Assembly: GCA_022707945.1 (NCBI GenBank)
Contig: JAKIZQ010000036.1
Coordinates: 1 to 9,400 of the forward strand
DNA: 9,400 bases
Direction of reading: 5' to 3'
Origin: Bdellovibrionales bacterium
Lineage (GTDB): Bacteria; Bdellovibrionota; JAFGOL01
How positions within the stretch are numbered: position 1 is the stretch's first letter; each line of letters begins with the position of its first letter. A program made the translations under genes and the position numbers. Positions 1 through 5,849 of the stretch are shown here, one piece after another. A model generated the notes under the pieces. That model ran no database searches. It worked only from the letters and a program-made list of their open reading frames with translations, and was not told where the DNA came from.

Positions 1-107
1 ATGTCAATATCTGTCTGTTCTAAAATACTTGCCATTGAATAATCATAAGCCGTTAGCATAGTTATTTTGTGAGTACCTTTTTTAGACGATATATTACCAG
101 GATACAT
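1..107 (-). CDS. panB: PanB, ketopantoate hydroxymethyltransferase (N-terminal fragment)
   Basis: Only the first 35 codons lie in the window; the rest runs off the left edge. The translation contains KITMLTAYDYSMASILEQ, the hallmark N-terminal strand and helix of PanB, which transfers a one-carbon unit from methylene-tetrahydrofolate to 2-oxoisovalerate to make ketopantoate, the first committed step of pantothenate and CoA synthesis in the cytoplasm. The ATG is at 107-105, only one base after the stop of the MerR-KARI gene, and its ribosome site (GGAGGT, 116-111) lies inside the end of that gene, so the two are almost certainly translated from one message. The fragment is too short to check metal and substrate residues further in. 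Identification rests on the N-terminal motif alone but that motif is distinctive. Confidence 0.85.
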   Translation of the reverse strand, partial: MYPGNISSKKGTHKITMLTAYDYSMASILEQTDID

Positions 108-118
108 ATCACCTCCAC
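108..118 (-). promoter_or_regulatory. panB ribosome binding site overlapping the upstream stop codon
   Basis: On the minus strand the order is GGAGGT, with the TGA stop of the upstream gene at 111-109 beginning at the T of this site, then one base, then the panB ATG (107-105). The stop and start are thus within reach of the same terminating ribosome, which implies translational coupling between the MerR-KARI protein and PanB. Confidence 0.75.
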
Positions 119-1230
119 TCTGCTACTGCAGAATCAAAATCCTTAGACCTTTTCTTTATTTTCTCAGAAATATCCTTCTTATTGTCTTTATGTACAGTAG
201 TAAGGAATTTTTTATTCTCTATACTGTCAAAAGCGTCCTTCATTATACTGGAGATAGCTGTGCCTTTTTCCATCTCCTGCCAAATTTTCATTCCACCAGC
301 CATAGCGACGGGGCTTATTGCCTCATACATCCCTTGTATCCCTTTTTCTTTTATTACCTCTAACATATAAGAAAGTTCATAAAGACATTCTTGAAGTGCT
401 ATCTTTTCTGAAACACCCCTCTTTTTTAACATATTAAATGTTTCAACAATAAGTGCTGGCACTCCACCACAAATTATCATTTGTTCTGTGAAAAGATCAG
501 ATATTGTTTCTTCTATAAAAGAAGATTCAATGATGGGCGCTAATTTTAATGACCCTGCTAGTTTAAGAACAAGTTCTTTTTCTTTTTTTGTACTATACGA
601 AGCAACTACTGGAGTATATTTTTCATCAAGATAATTTGTCCTCATTACTTTTGCCACGGCTTTAGGGGCAAGCAGAATCTTGCCAGCATTTAATTCTATA
701 CCTTGATAACCAATACTGAATCCATGAGCAAAGATAAAAACAAATTCTGGTTTTATATATTTAGAATAAGTTTTAAAAAAATCTTTGTGCTCTTCATCTG
801 GTATAAGAAGACAAAAAACACCTTCAATGGAATTTAAAAAAGCTTCTTTGATGTTTTGCACCTCAAAACCATCGTTAGAAGCCTTCCTTACAGAAGGACT
901 GTTCTCTCTTAATAATATTGTGACAAGAACACCTGAATCCCTTAGGTTTTTTGCCCAAACGACAGCCTGATTGCCATAACCAATGATGTTAATCCTTAAT
1001 TTATTCTTATCTGCAAGAAGTACCGGAGCTTTTTTTAACTCTTTTGATTTCTTTATCTCTATGATCTTTTCAAGTGCATCTTTGGTCCAAACTCTCCACC
1101 CTCTACCATCCCTAAGTGGAGCTGGGATAACACCTTCTTCCTCCCATCTTATGATAGTGTTTTTCGAGACACCTACAAGACGCGCAAGTTCAGAAGAATT
1201 GTAATAAGGACCTTTATATTCTTTGTTCAT
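109..1230 (-). CDS. MerR-type HTH domain fused to a ketol-acid reductoisomerase-like enzyme
   Basis: The 373-residue protein has two parts. Residues 9-60 form a MerR/HTH_17-like DNA-binding domain (SSELARLVGVSKNTIIRWE, then the wing region GRGWRVWT). Residues 78-310 follow KARI (IlvC): Rossmann motif GYGNQA (84-89), NADPH-type loop LRENSPS with R108, S111 and S113, PDE (144-146), FAHGFSI with catalytic-type H169, APK with K190, the metal-binding DLFTEQ (D245, E249) and ECLYE (E281, E285), and AIS (304-306). Differences from true IlvC are seen: the usual PKGPGH/PKAPGH is PKAVAK, and the usual SxxAEYGD after the serine is SPVAMAGG. Metal and hydride chemistry therefore look preserved while the substrate pocket is altered. 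The ATG at 1230 is forced: an in-frame stop (TAG, 1245-1243) lies just upstream. Coupling to panB suggests ketopantoate reduction and/or control of pantothenate synthesis; a pure sensor role is possible. Confidence 0.85.
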   Translation of the reverse strand: MNKEYKGPYYNSSELARLVGVSKNTIIRWEEEGVIPAPLRDGRGWRVWTKDALEKIIEIKKSKELKKAPVLLADKNKLRINIIGYGNQAVVWAKNLRDSGVLVTILLRENSPSVRKASNDGFEVQNIKEAFLNSIEGVFCLLIPDEEHKDFFKTYSKYIKPEFVFIFAHGFSIGYQGIELNAGKILLAPKAVAKVMRTNYLDEKYTPVVASYSTKKEKELVLKLAGSLKLAPIIESSFIEETISDLFTEQMIICGGVPALIVETFNMLKKRGVSEKIALQECLYELSYMLEVIKEKGIQGMYEAISPVAMAGGMKIWQEMEKGTAISSIMKDAFDSIENKKFLTTVHKDNKKDISEKIKKRSKDFDSAVAEWR

Positions 1231-1252
1231 AGGTATACCTAACTATACCTAT
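1229..1252. promoter_or_regulatory. Inverted-repeat operator candidate at the MerR-KARI start
   Basis: ATAGGTATA (1229-1237) and TATACCTAT (1244-1252) form a perfect 9-bp inverted repeat separated by six bases. It touches the start codon and covers the proposed -10. The core AGGTATACCT (1231-1240) is itself palindromic. Two further TACCT copies occur at 1279-1283 and 1286-1290. Position and symmetry fit autoregulation by the MerR-like domain of the adjacent gene; the binding protein is inferred, not shown. Confidence 0.6.
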
Positions 1253-1268
1253 AACAAAAACCTGTCAA
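1242..1268 (-). promoter_or_regulatory. Promoter for the MerR-KARI/panB operon
   Basis: A perfect -35 TTGACA (1268-1263) and a -10 TATAGT (1247-1242) are separated by 15 bp, shorter than the usual 17. The -10 lies within the inverted repeat. Transcription from here would start only a few bases before the ATG, giving a nearly leaderless message; no Shine-Dalgarno site precedes that ATG. Confidence 0.5.
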
Positions 1269-1277
1269 GTTCGTTAA

Positions 1278-1940
1278 TTACCTAATACCTGTTTGGCCGT
1301 AACCTTGTTCTTTAAAGATGTTCCTGAATAATTCAAGTTGTCCCGCATCATAAGTATTCTCGTTGTTACATTTTTGTATAAACAATCTATCTCTGTAATT
1401 AAGGTATGGCAAAAGCTCATCTATTACTTCTGTGCTTATAAAATCAGGATAACAGGTCATCCTTAGTTCATAATCAACACCAGAATCTTTTATTATGTTA
1501 TAGCTCTTTAGAATGTTTTTGCCATCAACACCCAAAGATCCTTTATAACGCTGAAAAGAAGTCTTTATATCAAGAGCAAGATAGTCCACCAATTTTTTCT
1601 TTATTAACTCATCTATGACATGAGGATTAGATCCATTAGTATCTACCTTTATCAAAAGACCAAATCTTTTTTTTACTTCAAAACAAAAATCTAAAAGATC
1701 TTTCTGTATCGTTGGTTCTCCACCACTAATTGATATTCCATCTATAAAGCCAAGCCTTTCTTGTATCAAAGAAAAAACCTCATCCATCAGCATCGGCTGT
1801 GGTGGACAGACAAAATCAAAGGATATTTGTTTATTATGACAATAAGGACACTTCATATTACAGCCTATAGTGAACAAAACTGTAGATATCTTATTAGGAA
1901 AGTCTATTAAACTAGTTTTTTGTACTCCAGCTATCTGCAA
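1278..1940 (-). CDS. nrdG: Anaerobic ribonucleotide reductase activating protein (radical SAM)
   Basis: This 220-residue radical-SAM enzyme matches the NrdG2-type activase that installs the glycyl radical on NrdD. The N-terminus QKTSLIDFPNKI is typical of the subfamily. The [4Fe-4S] ligands are C27, C31 and C34 in CNMKCPYC, and the SAM-binding GGEPT is at residues 73-77. The start is a TTG at 1940-1938: no ATG is available between it and an in-frame stop a few codons upstream, and the reading from TTG matches the family start. It begins two bases after the nrdD stop (TAG, 1945-1943) with no clear ribosome site, so translation is presumably coupled to nrdD. Pairing with nrdD makes the role secure; a pyruvate-formate-lyase activase is less likely given that neighbour. 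Confidence 0.92.
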   Translation of the reverse strand: MQIAGVQKTSLIDFPNKISTVLFTIGCNMKCPYCHNKQISFDFVCPPQPMLMDEVFSLIQERLGFIDGISISGGEPTIQKDLLDFCFEVKKRFGLLIKVDTNGSNPHVIDELIKKKLVDYLALDIKTSFQRYKGSLGVDGKNILKSYNIIKDSGVDYELRMTCYPDFISTEVIDELLPYLNYRDRLFIQKCNNENTYDAGQLELFRNIFKEQGYGQTGIR

Positions 1941-1942
1941 TT

Positions 1943-4063
1943 CTATACACGGCTCATGTTATAAGTTTCTCTTAATTCAAACTCCTCTTGTTTGCCTTTA
2001 TTCCATTGTCTTACCGGTCTATAAAAGCCAACCACTCTAGAAAAAACTTCTGTATCACAAGATCCGTTATCTTGAGGACATTTGTCGTGTCTTCCATTTA
2101 TATATCCATGATTAGAACAAACAGTAAAAGTTGGCGATATAGTGAAATATGGAAGGTGAAAATTAGAGGTTATCTTTTTTATAAGATTCTTACACGACTC
2201 AGAAGATGACATAGCTTCTCCGACAAAACCATGTAGCACAGTCCCTCCAGTATATTGTGTTTGCAGATCATCCTGAAGTTTTAATGCTTCAAAAATATCA
2301 TTAGTAAAATTAACAGGAAGGTGTGTTGAGTTAGTGTAGAAAGGAACATCTTTGCCTTGTGAAATTATTTCTGGATATTTTTTCTTATCAAGCTGAGCAA
2401 GTCTATAAGAAGTCCCTTCTGCAGGAGTAGCCTCAAGATTATAAAGATGCTTTGTGCTTATTTGATATTCCCTCATTTTTTCTCTCATGAACACAAGTAT
2501 GCCTTTTGCAAAATCATGACCTTTTTGAGTGGTAATTGGTTCTCCAAAAAGATTAAGACAAGCTTCGTTCATACCAACAAGACCAATGGTCGAAAAATGA
2601 TTAGCCCAATAACTACCATGATGCTCTTTTATTGGTTCAAGATATATTTTAGAGACTGGATATAAGTTATGGTCCATTAGTTTGTCCAAAACTTTCCTTT
2701 TTATCTCTAAAGAATTTTTTGCAAGGTCCATTAATCTCAACAGCCTTTCTTTGAATTCATCCTCATCATTAGAAAGATACGCTATCCTAGGCATATTTAT
2801 GGTAACAACGCCTATAGATCCTGTCATTGGATTAGAACCAAAAAGTCCGCCTCCCCTTGCAACAAGTTCTCTGTTATCAAGTCTAAGTCTACAGCACATA
2901 GACCTAGCATCCTCTGGTTTCATCTCGCTGTTAACGTAGTTAGAAAAATAAGGTATCCCATATTTTTTTGTCATATCCCACAAAAATTCATACTCAGGAT
3001 TGTTCCATTCAAAATCTTTAGTAATGTTGTAGGTCGGTATAGGAAAAGAAAAAATTCTTCCCATAGCGTCCCCTGCCATTAAAACTTCGCAAAAAGCCCT
3101 GTTTATCATTATCATCTCTTTATGAAAATCTTTGTATGTGTCCGTTGGATGAAGAGCACCGCCCCAAACCACAGGTTCATCTTTGTGAGTAGATGGTACT
3201 TCTAGATCCATAGTAATGTTAGTAAAAGGAGTCTGAAAACCAACTCTGGTTGGAACATTCATGTTGAACACAAATTCTTGCATCGCTTGTTTTACTTCAG
3301 GATATGTAAGATTGTCATACCTAACAAAAGGTGCAAGATATGTATCAAAATTAGAGAAAGCTTGAGCCCCCGCTGATTCTCCCTGTAGGGTGTAGAAAAA
3401 GTTAACTATTTGTCCTAATGCCGCCCTAAAATGTTTAGCTGGTTTACTTTGAACTTGTCCGTAACTACCCATAAAACCTTTAAGCAAAAGATCCTTTAAA
3501 TCCCAGCCACAACAATAAGTACTGATCTGCCCCAAATCATGTAGGTGAAGTTCACCTTCGCTGTGAGCTTCTCGTATCTCTGTAGGATATATCTTGTTCA
3601 ACCAGTAAAGAGCAGACACCTTTGAAGATATATAATTATGAAGACCCTGCAAAGAATAGCCCATGTTGCTATTTTCTTTTATTCTCCAGTCATCTTTGCC
3701 AAGGTACTCGTCTATTATTTCCAGTGAATCCATAATAAAATTTTTGGATTCACGTATTTTTCTTCTTTGTTCTCTATAAAGAATGTAGGCTTTTGCTGTT
3801 TTTGCATGCCCAAGTTCGATAAGTGTCTTTTCAACAAGATCCTGTATCTCTTCTACATTAGGCATGGACTTTGTGGTATGCCTTTGACTGAGTATGGCAT
3901 GAACATGATATGCTACATGCTTGGCTAATGTATCGTCTTTACCACCAACAGCCTTTGCAGCGTTAAAAATAGCTTGGACGACCTTAGACTCATCAAAAGG
4001 AACCACAGTCCCGTCTCTTTTAACAACAGACAACAATGCACTCGAATTTGTATTGTTTAACAT
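1943..4063 (-). CDS. nrdD: Anaerobic (class III) ribonucleoside-triphosphate reductase
   Basis: NrdD reduces ribonucleoside triphosphates to deoxynucleotides under anaerobic conditions using a glycyl radical. The 706-residue protein starts with one ATP-cone domain (about 11-105, beginning SVVKRDGTVVPFDESKV), the allosteric activity switch. The catalytic barrel follows, with MCCRLRLDNR carrying adjacent cysteines C390 and C391 in the place of the thiyl-radical site. The C-terminus holds the glycyl-radical motif RVVGFYRPV (G679). Before it are C649, C662 and C669 plus H652, in the region that binds zinc in this family; the spacing CxxH...C-x6-C differs from the common CxxC pair arrangement. Length is normal for the family. 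The ATG at 4063 follows a GGGGG ribosome site. nrdG follows after a two-base gap. Confidence 0.96.
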   Translation of the reverse strand: MLNNTNSSALLSVVKRDGTVVPFDESKVVQAIFNAAKAVGGKDDTLAKHVAYHVHAILSQRHTTKSMPNVEEIQDLVEKTLIELGHAKTAKAYILYREQRRKIRESKNFIMDSLEIIDEYLGKDDWRIKENSNMGYSLQGLHNYISSKVSALYWLNKIYPTEIREAHSEGELHLHDLGQISTYCCGWDLKDLLLKGFMGSYGQVQSKPAKHFRAALGQIVNFFYTLQGESAGAQAFSNFDTYLAPFVRYDNLTYPEVKQAMQEFVFNMNVPTRVGFQTPFTNITMDLEVPSTHKDEPVVWGGALHPTDTYKDFHKEMIMINRAFCEVLMAGDAMGRIFSFPIPTYNITKDFEWNNPEYEFLWDMTKKYGIPYFSNYVNSEMKPEDARSMCCRLRLDNRELVARGGGLFGSNPMTGSIGVVTINMPRIAYLSNDEDEFKERLLRLMDLAKNSLEIKRKVLDKLMDHNLYPVSKIYLEPIKEHHGSYWANHFSTIGLVGMNEACLNLFGEPITTQKGHDFAKGILVFMREKMREYQISTKHLYNLEATPAEGTSYRLAQLDKKKYPEIISQGKDVPFYTNSTHLPVNFTNDIFEALKLQDDLQTQYTGGTVLHGFVGEAMSSSESCKNLIKKITSNFHLPYFTISPTFTVCSNHGYINGRHDKCPQDNGSCDTEVFSRVVGFYRPVRQWNKGKQEEFELRETYNMSRV

Positions 4064-4123
4064 CTATACCCCCATAACCCGTAACGTAAATCTTACACTT
4101 TTTAGATTTCCCATTCCAGATTA

Positions 4124-4152
4124 TTATTAGAGGCTGAATATTTTTTTATAAA
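4124..4152 (-). promoter_or_regulatory. Possible nrdD promoter
   Basis: TTTATA (4152-4147) and TAATAA (4129-4124) are 17 bp apart upstream of nrdD, predicting a leader of about 50 bases. The -35 is weak and the region is very AT-rich, so chance matches are easy. No convincing NrdR box was seen in the same gap. Confidence 0.3.
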
Positions 4153-4185
4153 AACACATAAGTATTTGAAATGAAATAAAAATGA

Positions 4186-4213
4186 TTTAAATACAAGAAT
4201 AACATGATAAAAT
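4186..4213 (+). promoter_or_regulatory. Possible promoter of the metallophosphoesterase gene
   Basis: TTTAAA (4186-4191) and TAAAAT (4208-4213) are 16 bp apart, placing a start about 20 bases before the AAGGGAG ribosome site (4228-4234). The closer TTGACA at 4218-4223 is too near the ATG to serve as a -35 for this gene. Confidence 0.3.
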
Positions 4214-4242
4214 AAGATTGACAAAATAAGGGAGTTTTTTCA

Positions 4243-4662
4243 ATGTTAAAGATAGGGATAATATCAGACACACACGGCAGTTTACCTTCTAAAGTATTCG
4301 ATGTTTTTAAGGGAGTAGACCTTATAATACATGCAGGGGATATCGGCAGCGACGATATAATAATTGAACTAAGTTCTATTTGCAGGGTTATTGCAGTACA
4401 TGGGAACATGGATACTCACGAACTAGCATTAAAATATCCAAAACAAACAGTGTTTGAAGAACATGGATATAAATTTCATCTATCACACAAGGATTCCTAT
4501 AACGCAGGCGCTGTTGATATAGTAATACAGGGACACACACATACTCCCTTAATTAAAAGAGAAACTGGCAAACTTCATATAAACCCTGGCAAAGCTTCAA
4601 GCTCTGTTGCTCTATTAGACGTAGACAACAACCTTTTGGATGCAAGGATAATATTTATTTAA
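4243..4662 (+). CDS. YfcE/MJ0936-type metallophosphoesterase
   Basis: The 139-residue protein belongs to the calcineurin-like phosphoesterases. Visible metal-binding motifs are SDTHG (D9, H11), HAGD (D33), GNMD (N55, D57), LSH (H82) and GHTH (H98, H100), followed by the conserved INPG. Members of this subfamily are two-metal phosphodiesterases acting on small substrates; the physiological substrate is rarely known and cannot be told here. It is shorter than MJ0936 (about 165 residues): the segment between H82 and GHTH is only 15 residues, and the residue after H82 is K rather than the usual G. All metal ligands remain, so activity is plausible. The AAGGGAG ribosome site lies eight bases before the ATG. 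Its stop overlaps the stop of the convergent aldolase gene by four bases. Confidence 0.88.
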   Translation: MLKIGIISDTHGSLPSKVFDVFKGVDLIIHAGDIGSDDIIIELSSICRVIAVHGNMDTHELALKYPKQTVFEEHGYKFHLSHKDSYNAGAVDIVIQGHTHTPLIKRETGKLHINPGKASSSVALLDVDNNLLDARIIFI

Positions 4663-5354
4663 TCATTAAGCTTCTTCTTGCAAACAGTTACGCAATTATC
4701 ACTTAAAAAGCCAAGTTCTTTTCCCATATCGAGTAGTCGTTCTGTTTCGTCCTTAGGGAGAGAATTAGCTCCACCCATTATCTTTGCTATTACACCAGTA
4801 AGAGCGGCATGTTCTATTTTTTCTAATTTATTATAGGCGCCATAGACATCTTCACCAATAGTGATAAGTCCGTGTCTTTTCAACACGACAGCATCGTAAT
4901 CTTTTATATGATCTTCTATAATTTTGGCATTATCGGGGCTTGTTGGGGTTGAATATGTTGTGATAGGTATTGCGCCCATGGTTAGGATAAGCTCTGGGAG
5001 TATATTGCTAGGAAAAGGAGCCCCAGCTATTGTGTAGGCGGTAATATAAGGCGGATGTGAGTGTATAACGGCATTAACATCTGGCCTCATTTCGTATACT
5101 TTTAGATGCATCCTGTATTCGCTGGATGGTTTTAGCTTTTTATTACCAGAAACAACCCTGGCTTTGCTGTCTATTACTATAAGATCAGAAGCCCTCATGA
5201 AGGCCTTATTAATGCCACTGGGGGTTATAAGGAACCTATCTTTTGCAAGTTTTATGCTTATATTACCGTCTGAGGCACAAATAAAACCCTTACTGTTCAT
5301 TAACTTAGAAACCTCTACAATACTGGCTTTTAGTCTTACTACATCTTTAACCAT
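4659..5354 (-). CDS. Class II aldolase/adducin family protein (L-fuculose-phosphate aldolase-like)
   Basis: The 231-residue protein has the FucA-type zinc aldolase layout. SDGNIS (28-33) lies in the phosphate-binding loop region, SSEYRMH carries the catalytic-type E79, and the zinc histidines are H98 and H100 in HSHPP and H161 in KRHGL. These correspond to E73, H92, H94 and H155 of FucA. Relatives cleave phosphorylated sugars to dihydroxyacetone phosphate plus an aldehyde (fuculose-1-P, ribulose-1-P, or 5-deoxyribulose-1-P in salvage of 5'-deoxynucleosides), while others are epimerases or methylthioribulose-phosphate dehydratases. With no sugar kinase or isomerase nearby, the substrate cannot be assigned. 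The ATG at 5354 is preceded by GGAGGG (5368-5363) at eight bases. It stands alone, convergent with the metallophosphoesterase and divergent from the tRNA locus. Confidence 0.87.
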   Translation of the reverse strand: MVKDVVRLKASIVEVSKLMNSKGFICASDGNISIKLAKDRFLITPSGINKAFMRASDLIVIDSKARVVSGNKKLKPSSEYRMHLKVYEMRPDVNAVIHSHPPYITAYTIAGAPFPSNILPELILTMGAIPITTYSTPTSPDNAKIIEDHIKDYDAVVLKRHGLITIGEDVYGAYNKLEKIEHAALTGVIAKIMGGANSLPKDETERLLDMGKELGFLSDNCVTVCKKKLND

Positions 5355-5408
5355 CTAAATAACCCTCCAAATAACTACTTATCCCCTTATATCAAAGGAA
5401 TTAAATTA

Positions 5409-5437
5409 TTGACATGATTAAAGCCTTTTGTTAGTTT
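5409..5437 (+). promoter_or_regulatory. Promoter of the tRNA locus
   Basis: A perfect TTGACA (5409-5414) is followed after exactly 17 bp by TAGTTT (5432-5437), which carries an extended TG element (TGT just before it). The predicted start lies about eight bases before the tRNA-Lys 5' end, a usual arrangement for a tRNA operon. Confidence 0.6.
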
Positions 5438-5451
5438 CTCCGCTTGTTTGT

Positions 5452-5527
5452 GGGTCGTTAGCTCAGTTGGTAGAGCATCTCCCTTTTAAGGAGAGGGTCA
5501 ATGGTTCGAGTCCATTACGACTCACCA
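5452..5527 (+). tRNA. tRNA-Lys (anticodon UUU)
   Basis: A complete 76-base cloverleaf can be drawn: the acceptor stem GGGTCGT/ACGACTC (one G-T pair), the D arm GCTC...GAGC, the anticodon stem TCTCC/GGAGA with loop CTTTTAA giving anticodon TTT, a T arm AATGG/CCATT with loop TTCGAGT, discriminator A, and an encoded CCA (5525-5527). It is the first RNA after the promoter and probably shares a precursor with the tRNA-Glu-like gene 17 bases downstream. Confidence 0.96.
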
Positions 5528-5544
5528 CTTTTTTATCTATGGCC

Positions 5545-5616
5545 GTCCCTATCGTCTAGCGGCCTAGGACACCGCCCACGGCGGCGACGCGGGTTCGATT
5601 CCCGCTGGGGACGCCA
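5545..5616 (+). tRNA. tRNA-Glu-like gene lacking the anticodon (3-base anticodon loop)
   Basis: The 72-base sequence is plainly tRNA-Glu in every arm but one. Acceptor GTCCCTA (5545-5551) pairs with TGGGGAC (5606-5612) with one T-G pair; the D arm is GTC...GAC; the T arm is GCGGG/CCCGC with loop TTCGATT; discriminator G and encoded CCA follow (5613-5616). The anticodon stem CCGCC (5572-5576)/GGCGG (5580-5584) is perfect, but its loop is only CAC instead of the seven-base CTTTCAC of ordinary tRNA-Glu. The missing four bases are U33 and the UUC anticodon. It therefore cannot read Glu codons as written. Intact pairing elsewhere argues against an old, decaying pseudogene. It may be a recent deletion, a non-decoding tRNA-like RNA, or a sequence or assembly error. 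Reading the anticodon arm as Val(CAC) needs an A-C mismatch and lacks U33. Confidence 0.7.
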
Positions 5617-5617
5617 A
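5598..5617 (+). repeat. Direct repeat, copy 1: 3' end of the tRNA-Glu-like gene
   Basis: This copy runs from the T loop through the CCA and one further base. It matches 5816-5835 at 19 of 20 positions, including 17 consecutive identical bases (5601-5617). A tRNA 3' end is the typical core for tyrosine-recombinase integration. Confidence 0.85.
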
Positions 5618-5815
5618 TCACAAAAGCATCAAACTAAAGCGAAGCGAACAGATTTTTAATAGAATTTTCGCAGGAAAGTCGTCAGGCTTTACTTAAGAAA
5701 ATTATATTAAAAAGATGTAAATTGGCGTCAGCCAATTTGGTTTGATGCGGTAGCCTGAGTTACTGGATCCAGGACTCCAGAGAGGGAACGGTGAGGCTGT
5801 ATTCTCAGCCGAGCA
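5618..5815 (+). ncRNA. Candidate structured RNA or insertion remnant between the tRNA-end repeats
   Basis: No protein is supported here. Several complementary segments nest on the plus strand: GCATCAAAC (5626-5634) with GTTTGATGC (5740-5748), directly stacked on TAAAGC (5635-5640) with GCTTTA (5686-5691). Inside these are GCGAA (5644-5648) with TTCGC (5667-5671) and the hairpin AAATTGG/CCAATTT (about 5719-5738). A second section has GAGT...ACTC around 5757-5777 and GGCTG (5795-5799) with CAGCC (5806-5810). This nesting suggests a folded RNA transcribed with the upstream tRNAs, but I recognise no known family, and compensatory changes cannot be judged from one sequence. Confidence 0.4.
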
Positions 5816-5835
5816 ATCCCCGCTGGGGACGCCAA
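5816..5835 (+). repeat. Direct repeat, copy 2: displaced tRNA-Glu 3' end
   Basis: A second copy of the tRNA-Glu 3' end including CCA, 218 bp after copy 1, with one mismatch. No upstream strand able to form an acceptor stem or T stem is present, so this is not a second tRNA. It folds instead as TCCCC-GCT-GGGGA (5817-5829). It looks like an attR-type or duplicated end. Confidence 0.8.
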
Positions 5836-5849
5836 AGTAAAAGGACTAC

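Noticed and set aside
4094..4169. NrdR boxes upstream of nrdD (ACAC-containing words near 4096 and 4154).
   Set aside because: Both lack the symmetric GTGT half and their spacing does not fit paired NrdR sites.
4146..4409. Minus-strand frame overlapping the metallophosphoesterase gene.
   Set aside because: It lies antisense to a gene with clear catalytic motifs, shows no domain and no ribosome site.
5386..5414. Aldolase promoter reading TGTCAA-17-TATAAG on the minus strand.
   Set aside because: The -35 matches consensus poorly; the same bases read well as TTGACA for the tRNA promoter on the plus strand.
5785..5823. Cobalamin-riboswitch-like words GGGAA, GGTG and CCCCGC in the expected order.
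   Set aside because: The closing P1 stem, the B12 box and the rest of the core are missing, and no plus-strand gene follows; mscL is on the other strand.
5817..5829. TCCCC-GCT-GGGGA hairpin as a transcription terminator.
   Set aside because: Neither strand has a T-run after the stem; it derives from the repeated tRNA end.
5545..5835. tRNA-Glu interrupted by a group I intron, or a permuted tmRNA.
   Set aside because: The tRNA arms are contiguous with no insertion in the anticodon loop, and no group I core elements or tmRNA tag reading frame could be recognised.
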